From Cephalopachus bancanus (taxonomy: Eukaryota > Chordata > Mammalia > Primates > Tarsiidae), in NCBI GenBank assembly GCA_027257055.1, contig JAPVLO010000001.1, positions 15,151,501 to 15,215,500 of the forward strand: a DNA stretch of 64,000 bases. Direction: 5' to 3'. Each line of letters begins with the position of its first letter. Positions within the stretch are counted from its first letter, which is position 1. Under the pieces are notes generated by a model. The model made no database searches. It was not told the origin of the DNA and saw only the letters and a list, made by a program, of their open reading frames with translations. The position numbers were made by a program, and so were the translations under genes. Positions 48,795 to 59,319 of this stretch are shown in pieces.

Positions 48795-49169
48795 TAGAGC
48801 CGGGCTCGGTGGCTCAGCCTATAATCCCGCGCTTTGGGAGGCGGAGTTGAGTGGATTGCCTGAGCCCGCGGGTTCGAGACCCACCTGGGCAACTTGGCGA
48901 GACCTCATCTCTACAATAAATCAAAATGAGCCGGGCGTGGTAGCGCGCACCTGTAGTTCCAGCTACTTGGAAGGCTCTACAATAAATCTACAATAAATAA
49001 AAAATTAGCTGGGAGTGGTAGTGTGTGCCTGTAGTTCCAGCTACTCGGAAGGCTGAGGCGTAAGGATCGCCGGAGCCCAGCAGGTCGAGGCTGCGGTGGC
49101 CGGGAGCACCACTGCACTCCAGTCTGGGCAACAGAGTGAGACTCCAACTCAAACAAACAAACAAACAAA
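48795..49169 (+). mobile_element. Young-subfamily Alu SINE with internal duplication
   Basis: Longer than its siblings (about 375 bp). After a normal left arm, the linker and the start of the right arm (TCTACAATAAATC to AGCTACTTGGAAGGCT, about 48909-48977) are followed by TCTACAATAAATCTACAATAAATAAAAAATTAG and a second start of the right arm, then the complete right arm. Ends in (AAAC)n. ACCTCTGCT flanks both sides as duplication. Confidence 0.92.
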
Positions 49170-49605
49170 CACCTCTGCTGGGCGGGCAGTCCCGAGCTGC
49201 TGTGTTCCGCTCAGGCCTGCTTCACAATGCCCTCGGGGCTAGCAGCTTGCCCCGCGGTGGTCCACACACTCCGGGCTCACTTCAGTCTCCTTGTTGTCCT
49301 GATCACCGGCCTCTGCTGTCTGCGTGGTTTGGCTCTTCTGGTTTCCCTCTATTCCCTTCTGCTTGACTTCAAACCTGGACCCTCTTTCCGAGTCTAGTCT
49401 CTTCTGTGCGTGTCTTCATCGATTGCATTTTACTGGCCACCACCGTGTGGCACAGAGCTGGGAACAGAAGACCCGGCGACATTCCAGGACAACAGCCTCA
49501 CAGTGTAGCGTGGGAACCAGACCAGGGCAGGGCCACCCTGGGCTGTCCAAGGGCCGCCGGTCCCTGCCTCTGCCACTTCTGGGTCGACACCGTCGACTCC
49601 TGCTC
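49170..49605. other. Unique sequence, no gene seen
   Basis: Nothing recognised. Confidence 0.45.
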
Positions 49606-49896
49606 TTTTTTTTTTTTTGAGTTGGAGTCTCACTCTGTCGCCCAGACTGGAGTGCCGTGGCTGCTCCCGGCCACCGCAGCCTCGACCTGCTGGGCTCCGG
49701 CGATCCTTCCGCCTCAGCCTTCCGAGTAGCCAGAACTACAGGCACGCGCTACCACTCCCAGCTAATTTTTTATTTATTGTAGAGATGAGATCTCGCCAAG
49801 TTGCCCGGGCGGGTCTCGAACCCGCGGGCTCAGGCAATTCACTCACCTTGGCCTCCCAAAGCGCTGGGATTGCAGGCTGGGCTACCAAGCCTGGCC
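49606..49896 (-). mobile_element. Young lineage-specific Alu subfamily SINE, somewhat diverged
   Basis: T-run 49606-49618, reverse B box GGTCTCGAACCC and 5' end AAGCCTGGCC. The hairpin block has a substitution (GGTGGCCGGGAGCAGCCACG on the sense strand). No clear duplication found. Confidence 0.93.
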
Positions 49897-50069
49897 TTCT
49901 GATTGTTTTAACAGAACGGAATTAACTTGTCTCGCCAGGTGGTCGTGTTGTGAGCAAAGCGCACGGCTTGGAACCTCCCCCAAGGCTAGGCGGGCGCTCC
50001 GCAGACAACTGTGGACTCCCCAGCTGAACACCCGAGTGTGGTGTGGCCGCCCAGGACCAGACCCTGGGG
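49897..50069. other. Unique sequence
   Basis: Nothing recognised. Confidence 0.4.
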
Positions 50070-50165
50070 ATCTGAATCCTGCCTCTGGTTTCTGTCACCT
50101 CACGGGTGTGGCTGGGGACTTTCTGATCACGGGCTCAACGAGCCTCACTCCCCATCTACTAGGAC
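50070..50165 (+). repeat. Possible MIR fragment
   Basis: GATCTGAATCCTGCCTCTGG, GGTGTGGCTGGGGACTTTCT and CTCACTCCCCATCTAC loosely follow the MIR order. Diverged. Confidence 0.45.
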
Positions 50166-51012
50166 GGCTCTGTGACCACAACCCCAGGGAGAAGTGAGCT
50201 TTCAGCTAGTTCTTGGCACACACATGCACACCTGCACACACAGCGGCAACACACATTTCACTAAACTGTGCGCAGATTGTCAAATCCCGGAGTGGAGCAG
50301 GCCCTAACCCCAGACGACTGTGTCCTCAGAAGGAAGGGGGGTCTGGGACGCAGACGCACAGGGAAGGTGGCCACGTGACAGCGGAGACAGAGATTGGGGT
50401 GATGTGACCCGGACCGAGGGACTCCAAAGGCTGGAGAGAACACCAGAGCCTGGGTGAGGCAGGAAGGATCCTCCCTTGAATCCTGCTTCCTCTCTGACGT
50501 GGGGCTTCTGGCCTCCAGACCAGCGAGGAAACGGCTTAGGGCCATTTGTCACAAGAACCCTAGGAAAGTCTTCATCAGGGAGGCATGCGTGATCCCGTCG
50601 GCTGTTATGAAAAGACCCCCAAGTTGCCGTGAAAAAAATGAAGGGAAGGGCAAGGCCAGCCGCGGGGGCCGTCCCACAGTCCTGGGGAGGCCGGTGCCCT
50701 GTGAGACCCGCCTGTGCCTGGCTTTGCTCTCTGCTCAGGCACCAACAGCCCGGCTGTCTTGTGCCGTGCCTGCGCGGCAGGGTAGCCAGGCGGGCATTAG
50801 AGCGTCTCACCACATTCTTCTTCCAGAAACCTCTCCGGGGCTTCTCCGTCGTCCTTGGAAAAATCGAGGCGCTTGGCGTGGCTGGCGTGTTTCCTTGTGA
50901 GCTGCTGTATGCTTCTGTCCTCCCTTTTGTCCGCTCCCCCTCCTTCCCTCCTTTATTTTACTAAAATTGCATTTCTTTAGCGTTTGATGTATTGGTTGAA
51001 AAAATGGACCCT
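50166..51012. other. Unique sequence, no gene seen
   Basis: A CA-rich patch at about 50216-50253. Frames of 148 codons (plus) and 169 codons (minus) overlap without domains. Confidence 0.45.
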
Positions 51013-51014
51013 GG

Positions 51015-51307
51015 GGCCGGGCATGGCGACTCTTGCCTATAATCCCAGCACTTTGGGAGGCCGAGGCAGGAGGATCACATGAGCCCGGGGGTTCAAGACC
51101 AGCCTGGGCTGCATAGTGAGATTTCATCTCTTCAAAAATATCCAAAAAACTTAGTTGGACGTGGCGATAAGTGCCTGTAGTTCTGACTACACGGGAGGCC
51201 GAGGCAGAAGGATTGCCCGAGCCCTGGAGGCCGAAACTGCACTGTGATTGTGCCGCTGCACACTCCAGCCTGGGCACCAGAGACCTTGCCTGGCAGAAGA
51301 AGAGACA
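51015..51307 (+). mobile_element. AluJ-type SINE, old
   Basis: GGCCGGGCATGGCGACTCTT, CACTTTGGGAGGCCGAGGCA and TTCAAGACCAGCCTGGGC in the left arm. The right arm ends CACTCCAGCCTGGGCACCAG without a proper A tail. Confidence 0.92.
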
Positions 51308-51370
51308 GTGAGCCCTGAGACAGACGGCAGTGCACGCCTGTGTTGAGTCTGCCCCTATCGGTTTCTTCAC

Positions 51371-51545
51371 CCAGCGGTTCTCACCTGGGGTGATTTGGGC
51401 GCTCGTGAGAGGTTTGCTGACATTTCCATCGTCCCACTCGGTTGGTGGAGTCCAGGGAAGTCACTACAACATGCACACAGTCCCCAGCCACCAAAAACCT
51501 CTGGGCGGAAATGTCCACTGTGCAGAGCGCCCCATGCAGCAGCTG
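51371..51545 (+). mobile_element. MER20-like hAT-Charlie MITE
   Basis: AGCGGTTCTCACCTGGGGTG, TGACATTTCCATCG, CGGTTGGTGGAGTCCAGGGA, CTACAACATGCACACAGTCC and GGAAATGTCCACTGTGC are successive MER20 blocks. Non-autonomous, old. Confidence 0.72.
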
Positions 51546-51863
51546 GGCATGGTGTGGCCGGAGTCGGGGCTGAGAGGACTTCGAGACGGTCATGGACGAG
51601 AAAGGTGGGGCTGCTCCAGGAAGATGTGATGTGAAGGTCCCGGGGGCAGAGCGGCAGGGAGAGTGCCTGCTTGCGGAGGGCAGTGGCCTGAGGTTCTTCC
51701 CAGGGGAGCTGGCCCCTCACTTCGGAGAGGGGGAGTTTGAGGATTCCCATCATGCAGCTGGGCTCCTGCCAAGCGAACGAGGCAGTTCCGATCGACTGAC
51801 ATTTGACCTTGATGGGAAGCCGCTCCCAGGCCAGGCGAGGTCTGTAAAGGGCTGGTGGATTGT
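51546..51863. other. Unique sequence, no gene seen
   Basis: Nothing recognised. Confidence 0.45.
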
Positions 51864-51877
51864 GGGTCTTTGTTTCT

Positions 51878-52165
51878 CTTTTTTTTTTTGAGTTGGAGTC
51901 TCACTCTGTCGCCCAGACTGGAGTGCAGTGGCCGCTCCCGGCCACCGCAGCCTGGACCTGCCGGGCTCCGGCGATCCTTCCGCCTCAGCCTTCCGAGTAG
52001 CCGGAACTACAGGCGCGCTACCACGCCTGGCTCATGTTTTGATTTATTGTAGAGATGAGGTCTCGCCAAGTTGCCCAGGCAGGTCTCGAACCTGCGGGCT
52101 CAGGCAATCCACCCACCTCGGCCTCCCAAGGTGCTGGGATGACAGGCTGAGCCACCGAGCCCGGC
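51878..52165 (-). mobile_element. Young lineage-specific Alu subfamily SINE
   Basis: Exact 14-bp duplication GGGTCTTTGTTTCT at 51864-51877 and 52166-52179. T-run tail, intact hairpin block, 5' end GAGCCCGGC. The left arm has ACCTGCGGGCTCAGG in place of the usual CCCGCGG. Confidence 0.96.
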
Positions 52166-52179
52166 GGGTCTTTGTTTCT

Positions 52180-52799
52180 TAACAGCGAGACTTGACTGCT
52201 CTTTGTCACGGAAGGAACCAGAGCAAATGCGTTTCCACCGGCAGCTCAGCTTTCCAGTTCTTGGAACCTCATTCTGAGATGTCCTTCCCCGGGACGGGCT
52301 TGCCGGATTTGCCCAGCAGACGGACGCGGGCCTCCCTGGGTCTCATGCTCCTCCAGGCAGAGGCTGAGAAGCCCTGACTGAACCTGTGGTCAAGGTGACC
52401 AGAGTCAGGCTACGGGAATCGAAGGTGGCACAGAGAAGGGCAGATACGTGAGCTGCGTGGGTGGTGGAGTGGGGGCACATGATGGTGACTGTCAGGGGTG
52501 TGCCCATGGTGACGCTCCAGCTGGCCCCCGGGACTGGACCCAGGGATGCAGCTGACCTCCCAAGGTCCCCCCAGTTTGAGCTCCTGGCCTCAATCTGCTG
52601 TGCACAACTTCGGCTTGAGGTTCTGCTGCCTTTGGGGTCGAAGACACCCTCTCTCTTCTTGCCTAATCCACAGTTTGGGGGTGCGACAGAGACTGGCACC
52701 CTCCAGGGCCTTCTCAGTGAGCCTCCGAGGCGGCGTCCTCTTTGCTGGGAAGAAGCCCACCATCCACAAAGAGCAGACTTGGCAGAAGAGCTGGGCGAG
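52180..52799. other. Unique sequence, no gene seen
   Basis: Nothing recognised. Confidence 0.45.
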
Positions 52800-53180
52800 G
52801 CCCCATGATTACATAAAAACGAGCGTTCATTTTACATAAAATGTCAAGTTGGTCTTTAAATAGCAGTCTCAGAAGCACACGCCGTTTTATTATCCATTAA
52901 GTCATTTAGCATCCACTATACAATTTCTCCAAGTTGTTTTCCCCGGAGGGCTGCTGGTATACAGGAGTCTCGCAAGCAGGGTGGCGAGGGGAGAGGGGGG
53001 CGTCGCTGGAGAGAGAGTATCCTGCCCGCCTTCTCCTGTTGCCGTCGCTCGATAATTCAGGCAAAATGCAGACATCAAGCGTGAGACGGGGGGTCAGAAA
53101 GGAACCCAGAGACGCCAGCGTCAACACGGAGCTGTGTTTAGGCCGTTCTACCAGGCTTGGGTCTGCTGCCGTCGTGATTT
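52800..53180. promoter_or_regulatory. Candidate conserved non-coding element
   Basis: CATGATTACATAAAAACGAG, GGTCTTTAAATAGCAGTCTC, TTTTATTATCCATTAAGTC and CTCGATAATTCAGGC in repeat-free sequence. Several TAAT/ATTA cores. Inference only. Confidence 0.35.
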
Positions 53181-53653
53181 CTATCGGCGGCAACCACAGT
53201 CACAGATCTTCCACCACGGCCTGCTGGGAATAGGCACACCCGAGGGTCAGAGGGAAGAGGCCAACCTCACCCCAAGAAGCAGGGGAGGGAGGGCTCTTGA
53301 GCAGTGTGGCTCCCAGAAATCCTCAACACCCTAAAAGCTGCCTGCCAAGCCTTGACTTATGTCCTTACAGGCTTTGGTTTCAGTGTTTATCAGATTCTCA
53401 AAAAGGTTCGCAACCACCAGAAATGGAGAGCCCCCAGCAGGACACAGCAAAGCTTACAGGGAAAGCCACAGGTCATCCCGACTTGATGAGGACCAAGGGG
53501 CCAGCTCACGGAGCTGGGAGGTGGCAGCTTGTGGCTGAGGCAGGTGGGCTCTGGGCGGCGCTTGGTGCTTTGCCAGCCAGCAAGAAGCCCTGCCAGCAAA
53601 TGCACTTTGTCCCACCTCCACCCCTCGTTTGAAGCTGAGCCCTGGTAGTGATT
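53181..53653. other. Unique sequence, no gene seen
   Basis: Nothing recognised. Confidence 0.45.
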
Positions 53654-53667
53654 AGAAAGTTCATGAG

Positions 53668-53951
53668 CCGGGCTCGGTGACTCAGCCTGTATTCCCGCGC
53701 CTTTGGGAGGCTGAGGTGAGTGGATTGCCTGAGCCCGCGGGTTCGAGACCCGCCTGGGCAACGAGACCTCATCTCTACAATAAATCAAAAAATCAGCCGT
53801 GCGTGGTAGAGCGTGTCTGTAATTCTGGCTACTCGGAAGGCTGAGGCAGAAGGATCGCCGGAGCCCAGCAGGTCAAGGCTGCGGTGGCCGGGAGCGGCCA
53901 CGGCATCTCCAGTCTGGGTGACAGAGTGAGACTCCAACTCAAAAAAAAAAA
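53668..53951 (+). mobile_element. Young lineage-specific Alu subfamily SINE
   Basis: GCCGGGCTCGGTGACTCAGC 5' end and intact B box. It is flanked by GAAAGTTCATGAG and GAAAATTCACGAG (13 bp, two differences). It has several own substitutions (GTGCGTGGTAGAGCGTG), so it is older than the exact-duplication copies. Confidence 0.95.
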
Positions 53952-53964
53952 GAAAATTCACGAG

Positions 53965-54351
53965 CACAACTTTGGACTGTGTGTCGGTGGTCTGCCCTGG
54001 TGGAGAGAGAAGGCTCGTGTTCTGGGGTGACGCGCTGCTCTGGCTGGGTGGACTGCCCGGCAAGGGTCCTGTCACCCGTGTGTGTGCCTCAGTGGTCCTT
54101 TCTTGGCTGGGGCATGGATCATGAGGGATGTGTGGGGTTTGGAAAAGAACTTGTGAGGAGGCGGCATGCTTGAGTTCCTTTCTAAGAAGCCCAAACACCA
54201 AGGTGGATCCTTAAAGCCAACGGGAGAATGCTCCAGAGTTGTGAAGATCCAGTAGGGTGTGTCCTCCCTCCAGGGTGGGCCCAGTGCCCAGAACATCGTC
54301 CTTGCTGTGCTCAAGGCCTTCTTGACCTTGAATCCGGGGGCCAACTCCCTC
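53965..54351. other. Unique sequence, no gene seen
   Basis: Nothing recognised between two SINEs. Confidence 0.45.
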
Positions 54352-54361
54352 TCGACTTCTT

Positions 54362-54715
54362 TTTCTTTCTTTTTAATTTTTTTTAATTTGTTTGTTTTTA
54401 TTGTCTTGTAGTAATCTGTAATCTATTTTTTTTTTTTTTTGAGTTGGAGTCTCACTCTGTCGCCCAGACTGGAGTGCAGCAGCCGCTCCCGGTCCACCGC
54501 AGCCTCGACCTGCAGGGCTCCGGCGATCCTTCCGCCTCAGCCTTCCGAGTAGCCGGAATTACAGGTGCGCGCTACCACGCACGGCTGATTTTTTGATTTA
54601 TTGTAGAGATGAGGTCTCGCTGCCCAGGCGGGTCTCGAAACCCCGGGCTCAGGCAATCCACTCACCTCAGCCTCCCAAAGGCGCGGGATGACAGGCTGAG
54701 CCCCTGAGCCCGGCT
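54362..54715 (-). mobile_element. Young Alu subfamily SINE with probable 3' transduction
   Basis: The SINE body is 54441-54715 and its A tail is the T-run 54426-54440. The exact duplication TCGACTTCTT lies at 54352-54361 and 54716-54725, so about 64 bp beyond the tail (54362-54425) belong to the same insertion. On the sense strand that extra piece begins TAGATTACAGATTACTACAA, is A-rich after, and contains no TTTT terminator. Confidence 0.93.
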
Positions 54716-54725
54716 TCGACTTCTT

Positions 54726-56284
54726 ACATCGCTTTTGGGAGGCTTTGTCCTTCTTTCTTCTAACCCGATGTCTGCTGACACGCCCATCCACAGGCCCTGG
54801 CAAATTCCCGGGTGCTGGCCCTCAGGCCCTCCAGCGGCACTCCAAAAGTCGGAACTGTGTGTGGGGCCGCTTCCACAGGCCATGTGGACGCGGGGCTGCT
54901 TCCAGGGGTAAAACTGAAAACATGTAATACGTAGTAGCTGGCCCAACCTGGACACTGACCAGGCAGAGTAAACACCACCTGGTATACAGGGGCACATCCA
55001 GGAGACTTTGCGTGGGGCTTGTGAGGCTCAGGACAGTGGGGACCCTGGGGACTGAGGTCACAGCTATTGACCAGAGGGCATGGGAGGATTTCAGTATTTC
55101 AACAGTTGCACCCACAGCTCGCCAGCTGACCGTCAGCTCTATCTGCTTGCGGTCCACGGGTGTGTCTTGCTTGGTCCTCCCCTCCCCCAGCTGTTCCGAA
55201 ATTCCAGAATTCTGTGATCATCTCCTCTCTAGCAGACATAGGCCCCGACACTCCTACCTCCAGTCCGGAAAGACAATGTCTGAGACGTGTCCCCTTTGAC
55301 CTTCCTCTTCTCCATGCATGTCCAACTTCACGTCTCTTTCCGACAAATATCACACGTCGCATCACTCAGAAATCTGAGTCTGGGGACTCTCCCCACGGGC
55401 TGGGAGCCGTGGGGTTTCTGGGCCAGCCCCAGGCCTAGGGCCTGCAGAGTCACGGGGCAGTGGGTCTCGGGAGTGGCCTCCCCACCGAGGACCCAGAGGC
55501 TGTCTCTGGAGGAGATGCCCCCAAGCCTTGGTGGCTCAGGGGGTGTGGTTGCGGGTTTTTGCTCAGGCCATTTCCCCTGGAACGCTCCCCCGCAAGACTC
55601 CAGGTGTCCTGAAGCTCCCACTGCTTTGGGGCTGAGTTTAAATATCCCCATTCTCATCTCAGTTGAGGTCAGAGAGAGAGAGAGGCTCTGTTTCCTGAGT
55701 CCTAAAGTGCCCCAACATGGTAGCAAGGACTGTGGGAGTTAGAAGCCGGGAACCAGCTTCTGGGCTCGAGGGATCCTCCCTCCTCAGCCTCCGAGGAGCT
55801 GGATCTATGGCTAGCCTGCCTATCTAGAAAACCCAGTAGGATCAACTGAAAAACTGCTGGAATGATAACAGAGTCGGATGCGGTGACTGGTGACCAATGA
55901 GTACTCAAAGGCGGACAGCTTTCTTATGTATCAGTGGAGGTTCAGAAAACATAATCGGGAATGCCAGCTTCCAGGGGTGCATGTGCTTGTCTGTTATGTG
56001 GGTGTATGGCGTGACGGTGAGGTTTGGGCTGCTTTTCCCGTCACCCGATAGCGGACCTGACAGCCATGGGTAGTTCTTCAACCCCGCCCCCTCCTTCCCG
56101 CCCCGCTTTGGGAGTCCCCAGAGTCTGTGCTGCCATCTTTAGGTCCCCGTGTGCCCAGTGTCCAGCTACCATGGAAGTCTTCCATTCAGAGACAGCGCAA
56201 ACATTTTCCTAGGAATTAATCGGACGGAACTGTGTAGAATCTGACCAACGAAAATATCAGAACTCTACCCAAGACAAAAGAAAA
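54726..56284. other. Unique sequence, no gene seen
   Basis: Overlapping short frames only. A short GA run lies at about 55672-55683. No repeat family recognised. Confidence 0.45.
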
Positions 56285-57815
56285 AAAAAATATTTGAATG
56301 GTTGGAGAGACACGGTCCCTGTCTCAGTGGGAAAAACTCAATACTGCAAAGATCAGACCCCCCCCCCCCGAAGAAATGTCTAGAAGGCGCAAGGCAGTTC
56401 CTGTCAGCATTGCAATGGGGCTTTTATTGAAGGATGACAAAATTATTCTAAATTTTGTATGTAATCAGCTGGCAATAAAAACCCACAAAACCTAGAAGAA
56501 TCCACTATTTTAAGCTATAGCAGCAGAGATTCAAACACGGGATGAAGCTGTAATAATTACGACAGTGATGCTGTAAAAACAGACGGACGTAACAATAGGC
56601 CAAAAGCCAAAAACCAAAAAAACCCAGATGAACCCAAACGGATAGTCAGTATATGAAGTATATGAGAAAGGTAGCATTTCAATCAGTGGGAAGAGGGTTA
56701 TTCTATAGAGAATGCCAGGATCATTGTTAACCATTTGGTGGAAAAAAGTTGATGTGCGAACTCCATAGATTATATCAACTATAATGGATTGAAGGAATGT
56801 GACAATAATTAAATCATACAGTGAGGAAAGTAAAATTCTGATGAATATTTATATGATCTTGAGGTGTGAGGACTTTTGATTAACCCTCAAGGGAGTCAAC
56901 ATAACGCAGGTTTAATAGACTTGAGAACAACAACAACAAAGAATTGTTTCTGCGCCTTCTCAAAATACTCACAAATTATCCTAAAATGGCAAACTAGGTG
57001 AGAACATTTGCAACAAAGGTGTTAGCCACGGCGTGCGTCGCCCAGTACACAGCCAGTGTCAAAAAGCAGAACTGCAGATGGCTGATAAATCCCTCTAGAT
57101 GCCCGACTTCTCTGGGAGTCCACTGAGCACTGAAATGAGACACTGTCTCTCAGCCAGGAAACTGGCAAAGAAAACATCCGCCCATTCCCAGTGCTGGGAA
57201 GGCAGAGGAAAGGGACACAGTCCTGCATTCCTGCAGGAGTGAGGGCTGGGGGAAGATTTCGGAGTAAAATGTGGTCTTTAGAGCGTTACAACACACAAAT
57301 GTGTGTTTGGGATGGAGTGATTTCTTGTCTTGGAATATTTTGAGAGAAGAGACACAAGACTAGGAGCGTGATTTAGAGTGTCATATGACCGGGGCTTTTT
57401 CTCGTTGTTAAAACATTGAAAACAGCCTGAATGCTCACGTTAAAATGTGTATCCAGGACAAGTCCACAAGGTCAGGACTGTATGTGTAATAATACCGTCC
57501 GACCATTAGAAGTTATTGTTTGGACTACAACAAGTCGTGAAAGAAAGCACACAGGAGAACATTAGGCAACAGAACAACAGCAAAACCAGTGGCGCTGAGT
57601 TGCAGTCCGTCCCGAACAATCATTCTTTCCACCTTGTCTCCCATCTCCCTGCCTGGAGGGAGACAACGTGCCCAGCAAAAGTTCATATCCAGACGACAGG
57701 ATTTTTAGTAATTTTATTTTCTTCTTTGTCCCTTTTAGAATTTTTCAAACTTTCTACAATGAACGTGTGTCCCCTTTAAAAAAAAATCGATGTAGAAAAA
57801 TGTTGCTTAAAAAGG
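56285..57815 (+). mobile_element. LINE-1 (L1M-age) ORF2 end and 3' UTR, decayed
   Basis: Landmarks in L1 order: GAAAAACTCAATACTGCAAA, GACAAAATTATTCTAAATTT, AGCTGTAATAATTACGACAG, GAACATTTGCAACAAAGGTG, AATGAGACACTGTCTCTCAG, TGCTGGGAAGGCAGAGGAAA, GAAAACAGCCTGAATGCTCA, and the 3' UTR block TTTTATTTTCTTCTTTGTCC, TTTCTACAATGAACGTG with an A-rich end at 57777-57786. Frames are broken throughout. A C-run of about 12 lies at 56360-56371. Subfamily likely L1ME/L1MC by its 3' end. Confidence 0.82.
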
Positions 57816-57819
57816 AGAT

Positions 57820-58112
57820 GGCCAGGTGTGGTGGCTCACGCTTGGCACCCCAGCACTTTGGGAGGTGGACGTGAGAGGATTGCCTGAGCCCAGGGCTGTG
57901 AGACCAGCCCAGGCACCTTGGTATACCTCGTCTCTACAATAATAATAAAAAAAATTGTCTGGGCATAGTGGCGCGTGCCTGCAGTTCAGGCTACTTGAGA
58001 GGCTGAGGCGTTGCCTGAGCCCAGCGGGCTGAGGCTGTGGTGGCCGTGAGCGTGCCCCTGCCCTCCTGTCTGGGCGACAGAGTGAGATTCCGACGCACAA
58101 AAGCAAACAAAC
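57820..58112 (+). mobile_element. Alu SINE, intermediate type
   Basis: GGCCAGGTGTGGTGGCTCAC, linker CTACAATAATAATAAAAAAA and right arm GTGGTGGCCGTGAGCGTGCC, as in the 42133 copy. It lies against the L1 3' end. Duplication AAAAGGAGA at 57810-57818 and 58113-58121. A short deletion in the right arm removes the GAAGGATC block. Confidence 0.92.
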
Positions 58113-58121
58113 AAAAGGAGA

Positions 58122-58313
58122 CCGCCACATGTCAGTTGTGCGTGACTGAATGCCCTGTGTGCTTCTCAACCCTGACTTGGAGAGTCTCAAGCCCTGCCTC
58201 TCGCCAGGGGCATCGCGGGGTACAACCCCCATAGCAGGGCCACGTTTGGCTTACTTGACCTAAGCATAGTGGAGCCCGTGGGGGAGGGGCTCGCGGGGCA
58301 TTGAAAGCCGTGA
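58122..58313. other. Unique gap between SINEs
   Basis: Nothing recognised. Confidence 0.4.
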
Positions 58314-58576
58314 TGGCCGGGCTCGGTGGCTCAGCCTGTAATCCCGCGCCTTTGGGAGGCTGAGGTGAGTGGACTGCCTGAGTCCGCGGGTTCGAGACCC
58401 GCCTGGGCAGCGAGACCTCATCTCTACAATAAATCAGAAATCAGCCGGGCGTGGTAGCGCGCGCCTGTAATTCCGGCTCCTCGGAAGGCTGAGGCGGAAG
58501 GATCGCCGGAGCCCGGCAGGTCGAGGCTGCGGTGGCCGGGAGTGGCCACTGCACTCCAGTCTGGGCGACAGAGTGA
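58314..58576 (+). mobile_element. Young Alu subfamily SINE without a tail
   Basis: GGCCGGGCTCGGTGGCTCAG to GTCTGGGCGACAGAGTGA, then unique sequence. The last ~12 bases and the A tail are absent and no duplication is seen. A small deletion after insertion, or a non-standard insertion, would explain it. Confidence 0.94.
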
Positions 58577-58923
58577 TGAGCTGGCAGACACAAGTCTCCG
58601 CGTAGCTGTTTCTTCCAGAATTTCCGCCTCGAAGAAGCACCTTGAAGCTCCATGAGTTTGGGCGGGGCCATCAGAATCCCTGGCATGTTCTGGAAGCCCT
58701 GTTGGAAAGCCCATGAGAACTCAGGGTTTTTTTTTCCTGTGGCCCCTTATTTCTGGAACGTTCCTAAAGTTCCCCCTATCCAATTGCTTCCATCGTTGGT
58801 GACAAATATGGAGAGGCGACAGTTTCTCCTCTGTTGAAAGCATTTGTGGTGGTCACCGACCGATGCCACACACAATCTCCTTCTCTCCGGGTTTGTTCCT
58901 TTTGCTGGTGGCCGGGACGACGC
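58577..58923. other. Unique sequence, no gene seen
   Basis: Nothing recognised. Confidence 0.45.
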
Positions 58924-59004
58924 CCAACCCCACGCCTCCCGTCCAAGGAGCCGGGCGCGCCTTGCGTACACAGCGGCGGATCATACGGTCTCCAGCAGCC
59001 CATC
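58924..59004 (+). repeat. 81-bp duplicated unit, copy 1
   Basis: CCAACCCCACGCCTCCCGTC, CTTGCGTACACAGCGGCGGA and TCATACGGTCTCCAGCAGCC. Matches 60282-60362 in the same orientation with five differences and no gap by my alignment. Not a family I recognise. Confidence 0.93.
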
Positions 59005-59319
59005 AGGCACGGAGGCGGGCGTGGCGTGGCTCGACGGGTGATATCCGCGTGCCGTGTTGTTGACAGACAGATCTTCCAGACGTATGGAGAGAAAAAGAAG
59101 GAAAACGTCCACCCCGGGGGAGAGAGGGCACATCCGAGCCCAAACCTCACCTGCATGCAGCTGATTCTGGTGCTAATTCTCACGCACACCCACAACTCCA
59201 AAAAGAGATTACAACAAAATTACAAGGGACGGCAGGAAGGGCCACGTCGCAGCGTGGACGCAGCGGGGACTTTGCCAGTGTTGCCCGTCTCCTCGAGAAT
59301 TCAAACGAATTGAGAATCC
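59005..59319. other. Unique sequence, no gene seen
   Basis: Nothing recognised. Confidence 0.4.
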
